A stretch of DNA of 64,000 nt from Bacillota bacterium (lineage in GTDB: Bacteria; Bacillota; Clostridia; Christensenellales; UMGS416): NCBI GenBank assembly GCA_023421955.1, contig JAEZSE010000014.1, forward strand, positions 18,996 through 82,995, written 5' to 3'. Within the stretch, counting starts at the first letter, position 1. Each line of letters begins with the position of its first letter. The position numbers and the translations under genes were made by a program. A model generated the notes under the pieces. That model was given only the letters and a program-made list of their open reading frames with translations. It had not been told where the DNA came from and did no database searches. Positions 33,278 to 41,815 of the stretch are shown here, piece by piece.

Positions 33278-34930
33278 GTGAGCAATACGATTGAAATCCG
33301 TGTGGATGCCGGGCAGTGGCTGGGGGACTTCCCCCACTACTGGAACTACATCGGCTACGATGAGTGCAACTACACCCACACACCGGGCGGCATGGCGCTT
33401 TTAAAAAAGTTCGGGCAGATGGAAAAGCCCTATTATGTGCGGATGCATCACATGTTCTGCACCGGCATCCTGCACCCATTCTACAAGTGGGGCTCCACCA
33501 ACCTTTATACAGAGGACGAGGACGGCAACCCCATTTACACCTTCAACACCGTGGACAAGATCCTGGACACCCAGCTTGCTGCCGGCTGCAAGCCCTTCTT
33601 TGAGTTTGGCTTCATGCCGCTGGACCTGGCCGACCCCAGGGATGCCGCTGACGGTAAGCGTTATCAGGGTCACGGCAACCTGAGCGAATATCAGCGGGTG
33701 GGCTGGGCGATGCCACCGAAGGACTACCGCAAGTGGTATGATATGATCCATGCGCTGGCCAAGCACCTGAAGGCCCGCTACGGCGAGGCGGAGCTAGCCA
33801 CATGGTATTTCGAGCTGTGGAACGAGCCGGACATCTTTTACTGGCGCGGCACTCATGAAGAATTCTGCAAGCTCTACGACTACACCGAGGCGGCGCTGCA
33901 CGCGGTGTTGCCGGATGTGCGCTTCGGCGGCCCCGCCACCACCGGCACGCGGGACCCGGAAGGCAACGCCACAAAGTTCCTGGACGGGTTTCTCAACCAT
34001 GTGAAAAACGGTGTGAACCATTATTCCGGCGCCAGGGGCACCCGGATCGACTTCACCAGTTTCCACACCAAGGGCGGACTTTACAGCTTTGACCCGAAGA
34101 ATCTGAAGCGCAAACAGCTGCCATCGGTACAGACGCTGGTGGAAAACGTGCGCACCCAGGCCAATGTGATCAAAAAGTATGGCTATGACCACCTGGAGTG
34201 CGTGCTCTCCGAGGCAGACCCCGACGGCTGGGCCGCCGGCGGCCGCTTCGACAACTTCAACCTGAATTTCCGCAACACCGAATATTACGCCAGCTATGTG
34301 GCGTCCGGCTACAAAAACATCGCCGACCTGGCGGAGCAGCTGGGCATGGACATCCGGCCCCAGGCCTGGGCTTTCCTGTTTGAGGGAGAGCGCTGCTTTG
34401 AGGGCACACGCACCTTTTCCACGCAGGGCATCGACAAGCCGGTGTTGAACCTCTTTCGCCTGCTGGCTCGGTTGGGCACAAAGCGATTGGAGCTCACAAG
34501 CTCCCGTGACCAGGATGTGACCTGTTATGCTGACCCGTGGGGCCTTGCCGAAGGCCCGGAGGCCGACGGCTGGGCCACGATGACCGCCGATGGCAACGTG
34601 CAGGTGCTTGTCTATTGCCACCACGACGACTGGGATGTAAAGGAATCGTTTGATACATCCCTGGAGCTTGCGCACCTGCCCTTTGACGGTGCTGTGCGGG
34701 TGCGGCACTACCGCGTAGATGAGACCCATTCCAACGCCTATGCCGAGTGGGTGCGGCAGGGCCAGCCCGATTGGCCGGAGGGGCTGCAATACGAGGAGAT
34801 CCGCACTGCCGGCGCATTGGAGCTGTTTGCACCGGATGCCACAGTGGAGGTGGCGGGCGGCAAACTGAGGCTTGACTTCCCGTTGCCGGTGCACGGCATC
34901 TCTCTGATTCTGATTGACAAAATGAAATAA
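33278..34930 (+). CDS. xynB: GH39 beta-xylosidase
   Basis: A 550-residue family 39 glycosidase that removes xylose from the non-reducing end of xylo-oligosaccharides. The acid/base is E183 in WYFELWNEPD and the nucleophile E312 in ECVLSEADPDGW. The N-terminal GYDECNYTHTPGG and VRMHHMFCTG are also typical. The GTG at 33278 with GAGGTG 6 nt upstream gives the normal N-terminus; the frame is open further upstream only because it shadows the previous gene. A C-terminal beta-sandwich ends near residue 550. No signal peptide. Paired with the racemase-like gene in one transcript. Confidence 0.9.
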   Translation: MSNTIEIRVDAGQWLGDFPHYWNYIGYDECNYTHTPGGMALLKKFGQMEKPYYVRMHHMFCTGILHPFYKWGSTNLYTEDEDGNPIYTFNTVDKILDTQLAAGCKPFFEFGFMPLDLADPRDAADGKRYQGHGNLSEYQRVGWAMPPKDYRKWYDMIHALAKHLKARYGEAELATWYFELWNEPDIFYWRGTHEEFCKLYDYTEAALHAVLPDVRFGGPATTGTRDPEGNATKFLDGFLNHVKNGVNHYSGARGTRIDFTSFHTKGGLYSFDPKNLKRKQLPSVQTLVENVRTQANVIKKYGYDHLECVLSEADPDGWAAGGRFDNFNLNFRNTEYYASYVASGYKNIADLAEQLGMDIRPQAWAFLFEGERCFEGTRTFSTQGIDKPVLNLFRLLARLGTKRLELTSSRDQDVTCYADPWGLAEGPEADGWATMTADGNVQVLVYCHHDDWDVKESFDTSLELAHLPFDGAVRVRHYRVDETHSNAYAEWVRQGQPDWPEGLQYEEIRTAGALELFAPDATVEVAGGKLRLDFPLPVHGISLILIDKMK

Positions 34931-34938
34931 ACAAATAG

Positions 34939-34968
34939 GGCCCTCAGGCAAAGATGCCTGGGGGTCCA
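34939..34968. terminator. Hairpin between convergent genes
   Basis: CCCTCAGGCA-AAGA-TGCCTGGGGG, a near-perfect 10-bp stem between the xylosidase and the oxidoreductase genes. The T tract is poor in both directions, so function as a terminator is likely but not certain. Confidence 0.45.
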
Positions 34969-34983
34969 CCTGTGATAACTAAA

Positions 34984-36267
34984 TCAAATTTTAACATCCA
35001 GTACCGTTTTCAACACATCACTTAACAACGAAACATCCAAAGCCCTGGGCTGCACACCCCTTTGCACGCATAATGCAGCCGCAGCCCCGGCGGCTTCGCC
35101 CAGCTCCATCATATTGCCCATGGATTTGCCGGCGCTATGGCCCATAAAGGTGGCCGAGGCGCAGCGCCCCGCCACCAGCAGGCCGTCCACCCTCTTGGGC
35201 ACAAGACTGCGGTAAGGGTAGGCATAGCCGGAAGCCATCGGGCCGATGTAGATCTGGTTGGCGTCGATGTGGCCGTATTTCCTCGCAACGGTGTCCGAAA
35301 ACTCCTGTGACTGCTGCGAGTCCTCAAAGGTCTGCACATACTCACCGAGGATGCGCCGGGTGTCTCGCACACCCAGGATGTTGCCCACCTTGTCCAGAAA
35401 GCAATTCTCTGCACCGGGCACCTTGTAATCATGGAGCACACGCACCAAATCCACGGCCACCTTCAGCCCGTTGCGCCGCGCCTTCGTGAGGTCTCCAGCG
35501 TCAAGGCCGTTCAGCCGCAGACCCTGGCCCCGCCAGGCGCCGTGGTTCACACCGACGATGCCGGGCACCGTGCCGGGGTTGAACCCATACCAGGCTGCGA
35601 TGTGGTAGCCTCGCCCGTGGGCTTCATCGAAGATCTTGTTCAACTGAGCATAGGGCACAGGAAAAAAAACATCCTTATCTATCCCGCCAAGCGAGAAGCC
35701 CAGCGTAATTGGCATGTGGATGCCGTCTTCCTCCCGCCCCTCCATGAACTCGCAGCCTGCCGCTGCAGCCGCGTCGCCGTCGCCGGTGGCGTCCACCACA
35801 ACGGTGGCATGATAGGCGACATGGCCCCGCTTTTCCCGCACCACCACGCCGGTCACGCGGGGTCCGTCCATCAACACATCGCAAACGGGGCTGAAAAGGC
35901 GGTATGCAATCCCGGCCTCATCAAGCATCTCATAAATGGCAAGCTCGGAGTATTCCACATGGCAACTCAGGCCGTCACCGTTGATCACATCCTCACAGCC
36001 CGGCTCTGAAGCCACCGGGCCCAGCGCCTCGATGTGGCGCACCAGAATATCGTGGGCATAGGAGCGTTTCTGCCCCTTCAGCTTCAGGCGGTTCACCGGC
36101 ATCCACGGCACAGCGTTGATCGTGCCTCCGGGCAACCCGGCGCTTTCCAGTAACATCACTTGTGCGCCAAGTTTCGCCGCTGCCAGCGCCGCGCCCAGTC
36201 CCGCCGGGCCGCTGCCGCACACCACGACATCAACTTGTTCCTCTGCCACAAACCTCAACTCTTGCAT
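34984..36267 (-). CDS. FAD-dependent oxidoreductase (FAD_oxidored family)
   Basis: A 427-residue flavoprotein. The N-terminal dinucleotide fold is VDVVVCGSGPAGLGAALAAA (about 13-32) followed by LLESAGLPGGT; VVVDATGDGDAAAAAGCEF and, near the C-terminus, RVDGLLVAGRCASATF and ASGYAYPYRSLVP are the FAD-contact segments. This family (PF12831) often sits with glycosidases and sugar-modifying genes; the reaction is usually unknown. GGAGGAG lies upstream of the ATG. It is the last gene of an operon with a glycyl-radical enzyme and its activase, 32 nt behind the activase. It may reduce or oxidise the radical enzyme's product. Confidence 0.82.
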   Translation of the reverse strand: MQELRFVAEEQVDVVVCGSGPAGLGAALAAAKLGAQVMLLESAGLPGGTINAVPWMPVNRLKLKGQKRSYAHDILVRHIEALGPVASEPGCEDVINGDGLSCHVEYSELAIYEMLDEAGIAYRLFSPVCDVLMDGPRVTGVVVREKRGHVAYHATVVVDATGDGDAAAAAGCEFMEGREEDGIHMPITLGFSLGGIDKDVFFPVPYAQLNKIFDEAHGRGYHIAAWYGFNPGTVPGIVGVNHGAWRGQGLRLNGLDAGDLTKARRNGLKVAVDLVRVLHDYKVPGAENCFLDKVGNILGVRDTRRILGEYVQTFEDSQQSQEFSDTVARKYGHIDANQIYIGPMASGYAYPYRSLVPKRVDGLLVAGRCASATFMGHSAGKSMGNMMELGEAAGAAAALCVQRGVQPRALDVSLLSDVLKTVLDVKI

Positions 36268-36299
36268 GTCTCTCCTCCAGCCAGATGATTACGTGGCGG

Positions 36300-37169
36300 T
36301 CACTCCACCACGGTCAGTCCATGGGTTCGCATAATGGTGCGTAGTTCCTCCATCCGCTCAGGGCTTGGCTTTTCCACACGGGGCATCGTGTCCGCAAGCC
36401 CCAGCGCGCCGAACTTGGAACGGGCAAAGTCATGATAGGGCAACAAGCGAACTGCTGTTAGCGATGGCACCTGTGTGAGAAAACGGGCGATGCCCTCGAT
36501 GGCGCTGTCGTTGACACCAGGCACGCAGGGCACCCGCACCTCCACCGGCACGCCGGTGCGCCCGACCGCCAGCAGGTTTTCGAGGATGCGCTCGTTGCCC
36601 AGCCCCGTCCATCGCCGGTGTGGCTCGGAGTCAATGTGTTTGATATCGTATAATACCATACTGGTATGCGGCAACACCATTTCAAAGGCGTCCCACGGCA
36701 CAGCGCCGCAGGTGTCCAGCGCCGTGTGGATGCCTTCTGCCCGGCCGGCAGCAAAAAACGCGGCCACAAACCGGCTTTGCAGCAGCGGCTCGCCGCCGGA
36801 GGCGGTCACGCCGCCGCCCGATTCCTCGTAGAAAGCGCGATCGGCCAGCACTTCCCCCATTAGTTCCTGCACCGTGACGGGCTTGCCGTAAAACCTGAGT
36901 GCCTGCGGCCAGCAGGCTTCGACGCATTTGCCGCATTGCACGCAGCGGGTTCTGTCTATAGTGTGCGCGCCATCTGCGATGGCATGGGCGCCGTGGAGGC
37001 AAGCCTCCACACAAGCGCCGCACAGCGCGCATTTCTGCGTTGTAAATGAAAGCTCCGGCTGGCCGGCCATCCCCTCAGGGTTGTGGCACCAGGCGCAGCG
37101 CAGCGGGCAGCCCTTAAAAAACACCGTGGTGCGGATGCCAGGCCCGTCGTGCACGGCGAAGCGCTTCAC
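36300..37169 (-). CDS. Glycyl-radical enzyme activase (radical SAM), start uncertain
   Basis: A pyruvate formate-lyase-activating-type protein. The radical-SAM cluster is C21-x3-C25-x2-C28 (GCPLRCAWCHNP). Two ferredoxin-type clusters follow (CALCGACVEAC and CVQCGKCVEACWP), and GGGVTASGGEPLL is the usual SAM-binding motif. It installs the glycyl radical on the enzyme encoded just upstream. The only canonical start in the right area is GTG 37169, which gives MKRFAVHDGPG and 289 residues, but homologs have about ten more residues. Reading upstream in frame gives INTDTGIIFD beginning with ATC at 37199, 8 nt after AGGAG. See findings. Confidence 0.9.
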   Translation of the reverse strand: MKRFAVHDGPGIRTTVFFKGCPLRCAWCHNPEGMAGQPELSFTTQKCALCGACVEACLHGAHAIADGAHTIDRTRCVQCGKCVEACWPQALRFYGKPVTVQELMGEVLADRAFYEESGGGVTASGGEPLLQSRFVAAFFAAGRAEGIHTALDTCGAVPWDAFEMVLPHTSMVLYDIKHIDSEPHRRWTGLGNERILENLLAVGRTGVPVEVRVPCVPGVNDSAIEGIARFLTQVPSLTAVRLLPYHDFARSKFGALGLADTMPRVEKPSPERMEELRTIMRTHGLTVVE

Positions 37170-37211
37170 ATCAAATATGATTCCGGTATCTGTATTGATA
37201 AGCCTATCTCC

Positions 37212-39455
37212 TCATAAAAGATGTTTGTTTGCCTCGATGTATTGCTCCTGTTCATCAGGGCTCATCGAGGTGAAATACACGTTCCAGCCGCACACGCGCA
37301 CCTGCAGCGTGGCGTAGTTTTCCGGGTGGGCCTGCGCATCGCGCAATGTCTGGCTATCAAACACATTGAATTGCATGCCGAAGCCGCCCAGCTTGAAATA
37401 GGTGCGCACCATCGCCAGAAAGGCTGAAAGCCCGTCGCTGCCCTGCACAGCCGAGGGGTGCAGGTAAATGTCCACCACCGAGCCGTTAGGGATGTCGGTA
37501 TAGTTCAGCTTGGTCACAGACAGGATTTGGGCGGTGATGCCCTTCACATCCCGCGCCGTCATTGCGCCCACGCCGCCGGCGATGTATTGCCCGGCGGGCC
37601 TGCCGTCCGGCGTGGCGCCCATGCGCTTACCCAGGCGGTAGCGATAGTCAAGCGTGAACATCGACGCCCGGAACCACCCGCCCCGGGTGTTGGGTGTGGC
37701 ATTGACACAGGCGGTGTAGTGGTCGGCCACGCGTTTGGCAATGGCGTCCACCTCGGCGATATCGTTACCCCATTTGGGCACCCGGTGCACAAGATAACGG
37801 TGCAATGCCTCATAGCCGCCAAAGTTATGATCAAGGGCGTCAATTAGTTCGGCCATCCCGCAGCGCTTTTCCTCAAACACCACCTGCCTGACTGCCATCA
37901 GCGAGTCGGCAATATTGGCCAGGCCCGCGCCCATGCAGCCGGTGTTGTTGTATTTGGGGCCGGCCTGCCCGATGTCACGACCCTTTTCCAGGCAGTCCAC
38001 AAAGGACCCAGCCAGCATCGGCGACGGGTTGATCTGCGGCCAGTGGTGCTCAAAACGGCGGATGTATTCAGTTGCCTGATCCACCTGATTGTTGACCTGC
38101 GACAGCACAGCCTGCTCAAACTCGTCGTAACTACCCATCAGCCGGGGGTCGCCGGTGGCTAGACCGATCGCCTTGCCCGAAATTGGATCAACCCCATTGT
38201 ACAGCGCCAGCTCGACAGCCTTCAAAAGATTGATCTTCAGGCTCATGTTGCAGGCGATCTCCCTGCCCTCAATGGCCGGCTCGTAGCAGCCGATCAGCAG
38301 GTAGTTCCGGGCCTCCTCCAAGGTCTTGCCATGTTTCACAATCGCCGGGATCGCCGCATCGTCGTTGACCAGAACAAAAGCCGTCTTGCCCTGGCGGATG
38401 ATTTTGAGCACCTGCGCCAGGAAGGTATCCGGCGTGTCGTGGCCGATGCGGATGGAAAGCTTGGGGTCGGTGGTGTCCAGCTCGTCATATGCTTCCAGCG
38501 CCAGCACTGACAGCTCGTTGACGGCGTCGGAACCATCCTCCAGGCAGCCGCCGAAATAGAAATTCTTTCCGTTGGCCACACCCCGCGTATGAGCAAAGAA
38601 CTTGGTCCAGAAATACTTGATGAGCTCCTTGGCCTGTTCGCGGTTCAAGCGGCCAGCGGCCAGGTCGGCACTGTAGTAGGGCCAATAGAGCCGGTCGAAG
38701 CCGCCCATGGAGCGCAGCCACTCGCCCTCCATCTCGATGGCCTGGTGCAAAAGATAGGTGAACTGCAGCGCCTCGTGCAGCGTGCGGGGCGGGTTGGCCG
38801 GCACCCATTCCAAAGCCTCTGCCACCATGAGCAGCCGGGCGGAGCCTTCGGGGCAATGAGCAGCTTCCTCCCGAGCGAGGGCCGCCAGCCTGCCGGCCCA
38901 TGCGATGATCGCCTGATACACAATCTCCACGGATTCATAAAAATCAGCCTGTTCTTGGGTAAGCTGATCCCTATGGGCAGCCCTGCAGCGCCGGGCATCC
39001 TCGATCAAGCCGAGCAACCCTCGTGAAAGCATGTGGGTCCAACCAGCTGCCGTATGCCCAAGATCCAATTCACCTTCCAGCAGGCCTGTTGAAACGGCCT
39101 CGGCCATCCACGCCGTTTCTTCCGGCAGGATCGTTAGCTTCACCTCATCGCTCCAGCGGGTTTGGAGCTTTCGCAGAATGCCGCCGTGCTGCAGTTTGTC
39201 GGCAAAAAAGTCCAGCGGGTCCACGCCGATGCAGCCCCGCTCCAGCACCAATTCCGCCACGCGGGCTTTCTGGATGACGCGGCTGTGCCCGGCATACTCG
39301 GCAAGGCAATCCTCCGATGCTTGTTCCAACGCTTCCGGCGAGAGGCCTGTGGAGGCGTCGTAAGCAGGGCTCACATATTGCTGCTCCAGGCGTTTCCTGT
39401 CGCGGTCAAAGCAGCCCCATATAGACTCCATATGGTGGGTTAGCCGTTCCTGCAT
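37212..39455 (-). CDS. Glycyl-radical enzyme of the pyruvate formate-lyase family, substrate unknown
   Basis: A 747-residue enzyme. The active-site loop is LLIGCYEPAIEG with C390 as thiyl residue and E392 as likely base. This single-Cys, Glu pattern is that of dehydratases or lyases such as glycerol dehydratase, and differs from pyruvate formate-lyase, which has two adjacent cysteines. The radical Gly is G723 in RVCGWNVYF. GGAGGGAAAG precedes the ATG. The gene is first in an operon with its activase and an FAD oxidoreductase, within a sugar-degradation block. A diol or polyol dehydratase on a sugar-derived compound is a reasonable guess, but no known substrate subtype is recognised. Confidence 0.85.
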   Translation of the reverse strand: MQERLTHHMESIWGCFDRDRKRLEQQYVSPAYDASTGLSPEALEQASEDCLAEYAGHSRVIQKARVAELVLERGCIGVDPLDFFADKLQHGGILRKLQTRWSDEVKLTILPEETAWMAEAVSTGLLEGELDLGHTAAGWTHMLSRGLLGLIEDARRCRAAHRDQLTQEQADFYESVEIVYQAIIAWAGRLAALAREEAAHCPEGSARLLMVAEALEWVPANPPRTLHEALQFTYLLHQAIEMEGEWLRSMGGFDRLYWPYYSADLAAGRLNREQAKELIKYFWTKFFAHTRGVANGKNFYFGGCLEDGSDAVNELSVLALEAYDELDTTDPKLSIRIGHDTPDTFLAQVLKIIRQGKTAFVLVNDDAAIPAIVKHGKTLEEARNYLLIGCYEPAIEGREIACNMSLKINLLKAVELALYNGVDPISGKAIGLATGDPRLMGSYDEFEQAVLSQVNNQVDQATEYIRRFEHHWPQINPSPMLAGSFVDCLEKGRDIGQAGPKYNNTGCMGAGLANIADSLMAVRQVVFEEKRCGMAELIDALDHNFGGYEALHRYLVHRVPKWGNDIAEVDAIAKRVADHYTACVNATPNTRGGWFRASMFTLDYRYRLGKRMGATPDGRPAGQYIAGGVGAMTARDVKGITAQILSVTKLNYTDIPNGSVVDIYLHPSAVQGSDGLSAFLAMVRTYFKLGGFGMQFNVFDSQTLRDAQAHPENYATLQVRVCGWNVYFTSMSPDEQEQYIEANKHLL

Positions 39456-39497
39456 CTTTCCCTCCGCTTACTCTTTCAAACGATTGTCCACAGAAGC

Positions 39498-39506
39498 ATT
39501 ATATCA
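39498..39506 (-). promoter_or_regulatory. Extended -10 promoter of the glycyl-radical operon
   Basis: Minus strand TGATATAAT, an extended -10 (TGn plus TATAAT) without a good -35, 43 nt before the start codon. It mirrors the element of the divergent gene. Confidence 0.55.
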
Positions 39507-39561
39507 TTTTATATGGATGCCGGACGCTTGGATTTGCTAAATAACCGAATGTTCCCATTCA

Positions 39562-39570
39562 TGATATAAT
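39562..39570 (+). promoter_or_regulatory. Extended -10 promoter of the GH5-like gene
   Basis: TGATATAAT on the plus strand, extended -10 form, about 27 nt before the start codon. Together with 39498-39506 it forms a perfect inverted repeat (CATTATATCAT / ATGATATAATG). Confidence 0.55.
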
Positions 39571-39597
39571 GGCGGGAGTAACCACGGAGGTGACGCC

Positions 39598-40884
39598 ATG
39601 AAGCCATTAAAGAGCTACAAGTTTGTGCGCGGGTTCAACTACACACAGAGCAATGTGTGGACGGACACCAACTTCTGGGAGGAGTATGACCACGACATCG
39701 TGGAGCGTGACATGGGCTACGCCGAGCGGCTGAAGCTCAACAGCGCCCGTGTTTTCCTGACCTACTCTTCCTATGCAAAGGATCGGGAGGGCTTCCTTGC
39801 CAATGTGAAGGACTTCGTGAAAACCGCCTGGGCCCACGGCATTTCCACCAACCCCATCATCTATCACGGCATGCGGTTTTTGCCGGAAGACCTGGCACGG
39901 GGCTGGTCACCGGAGCCCTCCAAAACGCTGCTGGACAAAAGCAGCTGGGTGCTGGGCGAGCGTTACTTCGATGATTTGTATGAAGCCATCGGCCAGGAGC
40001 CAGGCTTGTTGTTCTGGGATATCTCCAATGAGCCCGGTTACCGGCTGGATGAGGGCACCTATTACCCCGAAGAGCCGGCCCATCTGCGGGATGACATTGC
40101 CCATGGCGAAGCGGACCTGGAGCAGCTGCGTTACCGGCAGGAGCTGGTGTGGGAGTTCATCCGCCATTTCTGCCGCTATGTGAAGAGCAAGGACCCGGTG
40201 AATGCCATCGGCCTGGGCAACACGTTCATTTATGAGACCGAGGCGAGCAAAACGGCAGAGCTGGTGGACATCATCGTGTTCCACGACTACTCTTCCACCC
40301 GCAAGCGCCTGCGGGAAGTCTGCGACATGGCCAAGGCGCTGGGCGAAAAATATGGCAAACCGGTGGTCAACAACGAGACCTGCTGCCTCTGCCGCGCCAA
40401 CCCATATGACATGACGCTGGAAATCCTGGAGGAGTATAACTTTGGATGGTATATCTTTGAGCTGATGATCGGCAGCGACGTGTGGAACCGCGTGCATGGC
40501 GTGGTTTACCCCGACGGCACGGTGCGCGACCCCTCCATTGTGGCGGCATTGATGGGCTTCTACCGCAACCGCGGCGAGAGCGCAATCTATCCCAACGTGA
40601 ACCAGGAGCAGCATGCCCAACGGGCAATCCGCCTGGCGGAAAGGGCTCTATCAGAAGCCAGCATCAGCTTCAGCGGTGATCACAGCAACGACACGGAGGG
40701 CTTGCTGGAAGCTTGTGAATACATCGCCAACCTGCTGGAGGGCGGGGAGCATGTGCCGATGGACGTGCCGCCGACAGCAAGAATAGCAGCCTACCGCCGG
40801 CAGGCCAAGCCCAACGCCGATGAAATCAGGCGCTGGCTCAGCGAGCTGGTGCGCACTTTGAAAACGGCCTGCCACATTTTTTAG
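39598..40884 (+). CDS. GH5/cellulase-like TIM-barrel glycoside hydrolase
   Basis: A 428-residue single-domain hydrolase. The acid/base is likely the Glu in LFWDISNEPGY (about residue 145) and the nucleophile the Glu in VVNNETCCLCR (about 258). RGFNYTQSN at the start and INSARVFLTY-like text fit a clan-A barrel. The family could be GH5 or a GH5-related unclassified group; the wording does not match the well-known cellulases. No signal peptide. CGGAGGTG precedes the ATG. It is divergent from the glycyl-radical operon and shares its promoter region, so the two may be co-regulated. The last ~75 residues form a short helical tail. Confidence 0.75.
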   Translation: MKPLKSYKFVRGFNYTQSNVWTDTNFWEEYDHDIVERDMGYAERLKLNSARVFLTYSSYAKDREGFLANVKDFVKTAWAHGISTNPIIYHGMRFLPEDLARGWSPEPSKTLLDKSSWVLGERYFDDLYEAIGQEPGLLFWDISNEPGYRLDEGTYYPEEPAHLRDDIAHGEADLEQLRYRQELVWEFIRHFCRYVKSKDPVNAIGLGNTFIYETEASKTAELVDIIVFHDYSSTRKRLREVCDMAKALGEKYGKPVVNNETCCLCRANPYDMTLEILEEYNFGWYIFELMIGSDVWNRVHGVVYPDGTVRDPSIVAALMGFYRNRGESAIYPNVNQEQHAQRAIRLAERALSEASISFSGDHSNDTEGLLEACEYIANLLEGGEHVPMDVPPTARIAAYRRQAKPNADEIRRWLSELVRTLKTACHIF

Positions 40885-40903
40885 TCACACGCATACACAT
40901 GAG

Positions 40904-40944
40904 AAAGCCCCGGAACCTGATAGAACAGGATCCGGGGCTTTTGA
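40904..40944. terminator. Bidirectional terminator
   Basis: A 16-bp stem with one mismatch around a 6-nt loop, with AAAGCCCCGG at one side and CCGGGGCTTTT at the other. It ends the GH5-like gene and probably also the rnf operon on the minus strand. Confidence 0.85.
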
Positions 40945-40987
40945 TTCCATTTCATGTCTGCCCGAATGGACAAACTGAGGTGTCAGA

Positions 40988-41803
40988 TTATACTTGAGGC
41001 TTGCCATCCTGGCCGGGTGCCCGCCAAATGATCTTGCGGGGGCATTTTTCAACACAGGCCATGCAGGCGGTGCACTTGTCATAATCGAAGGCCGGCAGGT
41101 CGTTCACCATTGTGATCGCACCAAACTCACAGGCTTTTTCACACAGGGCGCAGCCGATGCAGCCCACCTGGCAGTTGTCGCGCACCTGCTTGCCCTTGAA
41201 CACATTGGAGCACTCCACGCGCACCACGCTGCCAGCCGGCAACAGGTGGATGATGTGGCGGGGGCATTCGGCTACGCATTTGCCGCAGGTGATGCAGCGG
41301 CTGTGGTCGATCACGCTGAGGCCGTCCACAATACGGATGGCATCGGTGGGGCACACTCTTGCGCAGTTGCCAAAGCCCAGGCAGCTCATCGGGCAGTTCT
41401 TCACGCCGTCATCCAATGCGGCTACTGCTGCACAATCGTTCAAGCCCTCATAATGAAACTTGAGGGGCGAGTTGTGCAGCGTGCCCCGGCATTGCACATG
41501 GGCAATCAACGGCTTGATGCCGCTGGCGTCCACACCCATGAGCGCGGCGATCTTTCGGGCGTTTTCCGCCGAGTTCACCGTGCAGGCATTCACAGCGGCG
41601 CCTTCGGTCACGATGGCGGCGGCCAGACCGTCACAGCCCGGATGGCCGCAGGCGCCGCAGTTTGCGCCGGGCAGCAGCGCGCGCACCTCATCAATCTTCG
41701 GGTCGCGCTGCACGCTGAAAAACTTTCCAGCGATGGCCAGCGCCACCCCGAACAACAAACCCAGTGCGGCGATCACGCCGGCGCTGATCAGAATCGTTTC
41801 CAC
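40988..41803 (-). CDS. rnfB: Rnf complex subunit RnfB
   Basis: A 271-residue ferredoxin-like subunit that receives electrons from reduced ferredoxin. It has an N-terminal membrane helix (about 5-27), the CGACGHPGC cluster motif in LLPGANCGACGHPGCDGLAA, and several CxxCxxCxxxCP motifs (CITCGKCVAECP, CIGCALCEKAC, CTACMACVEKCP). AGGAGG is followed by a GTG start at 41803. The last gene of the operon, 12 nt after rnfA. In anaerobic Clostridia Rnf couples ferredoxin oxidation and NAD reduction to Na+ or H+ pumping. Confidence 0.95.
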   Translation of the reverse strand: METILISAGVIAALGLLFGVALAIAGKFFSVQRDPKIDEVRALLPGANCGACGHPGCDGLAAAIVTEGAAVNACTVNSAENARKIAALMGVDASGIKPLIAHVQCRGTLHNSPLKFHYEGLNDCAAVAALDDGVKNCPMSCLGFGNCARVCPTDAIRIVDGLSVIDHSRCITCGKCVAECPRHIIHLLPAGSVVRVECSNVFKGKQVRDNCQVGCIGCALCEKACEFGAITMVNDLPAFDYDKCTACMACVEKCPRKIIWRAPGQDGKPQV

Positions 41804-41815
41804 AGGAGCCCTCCT

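Noticed and set aside
33794..34969. A 391-codon minus-strand open frame opposite the GH39 gene
   Set aside because: The opposite frame holds the catalytic motifs of GH39; this one is compositionally biased and unrecognisable.
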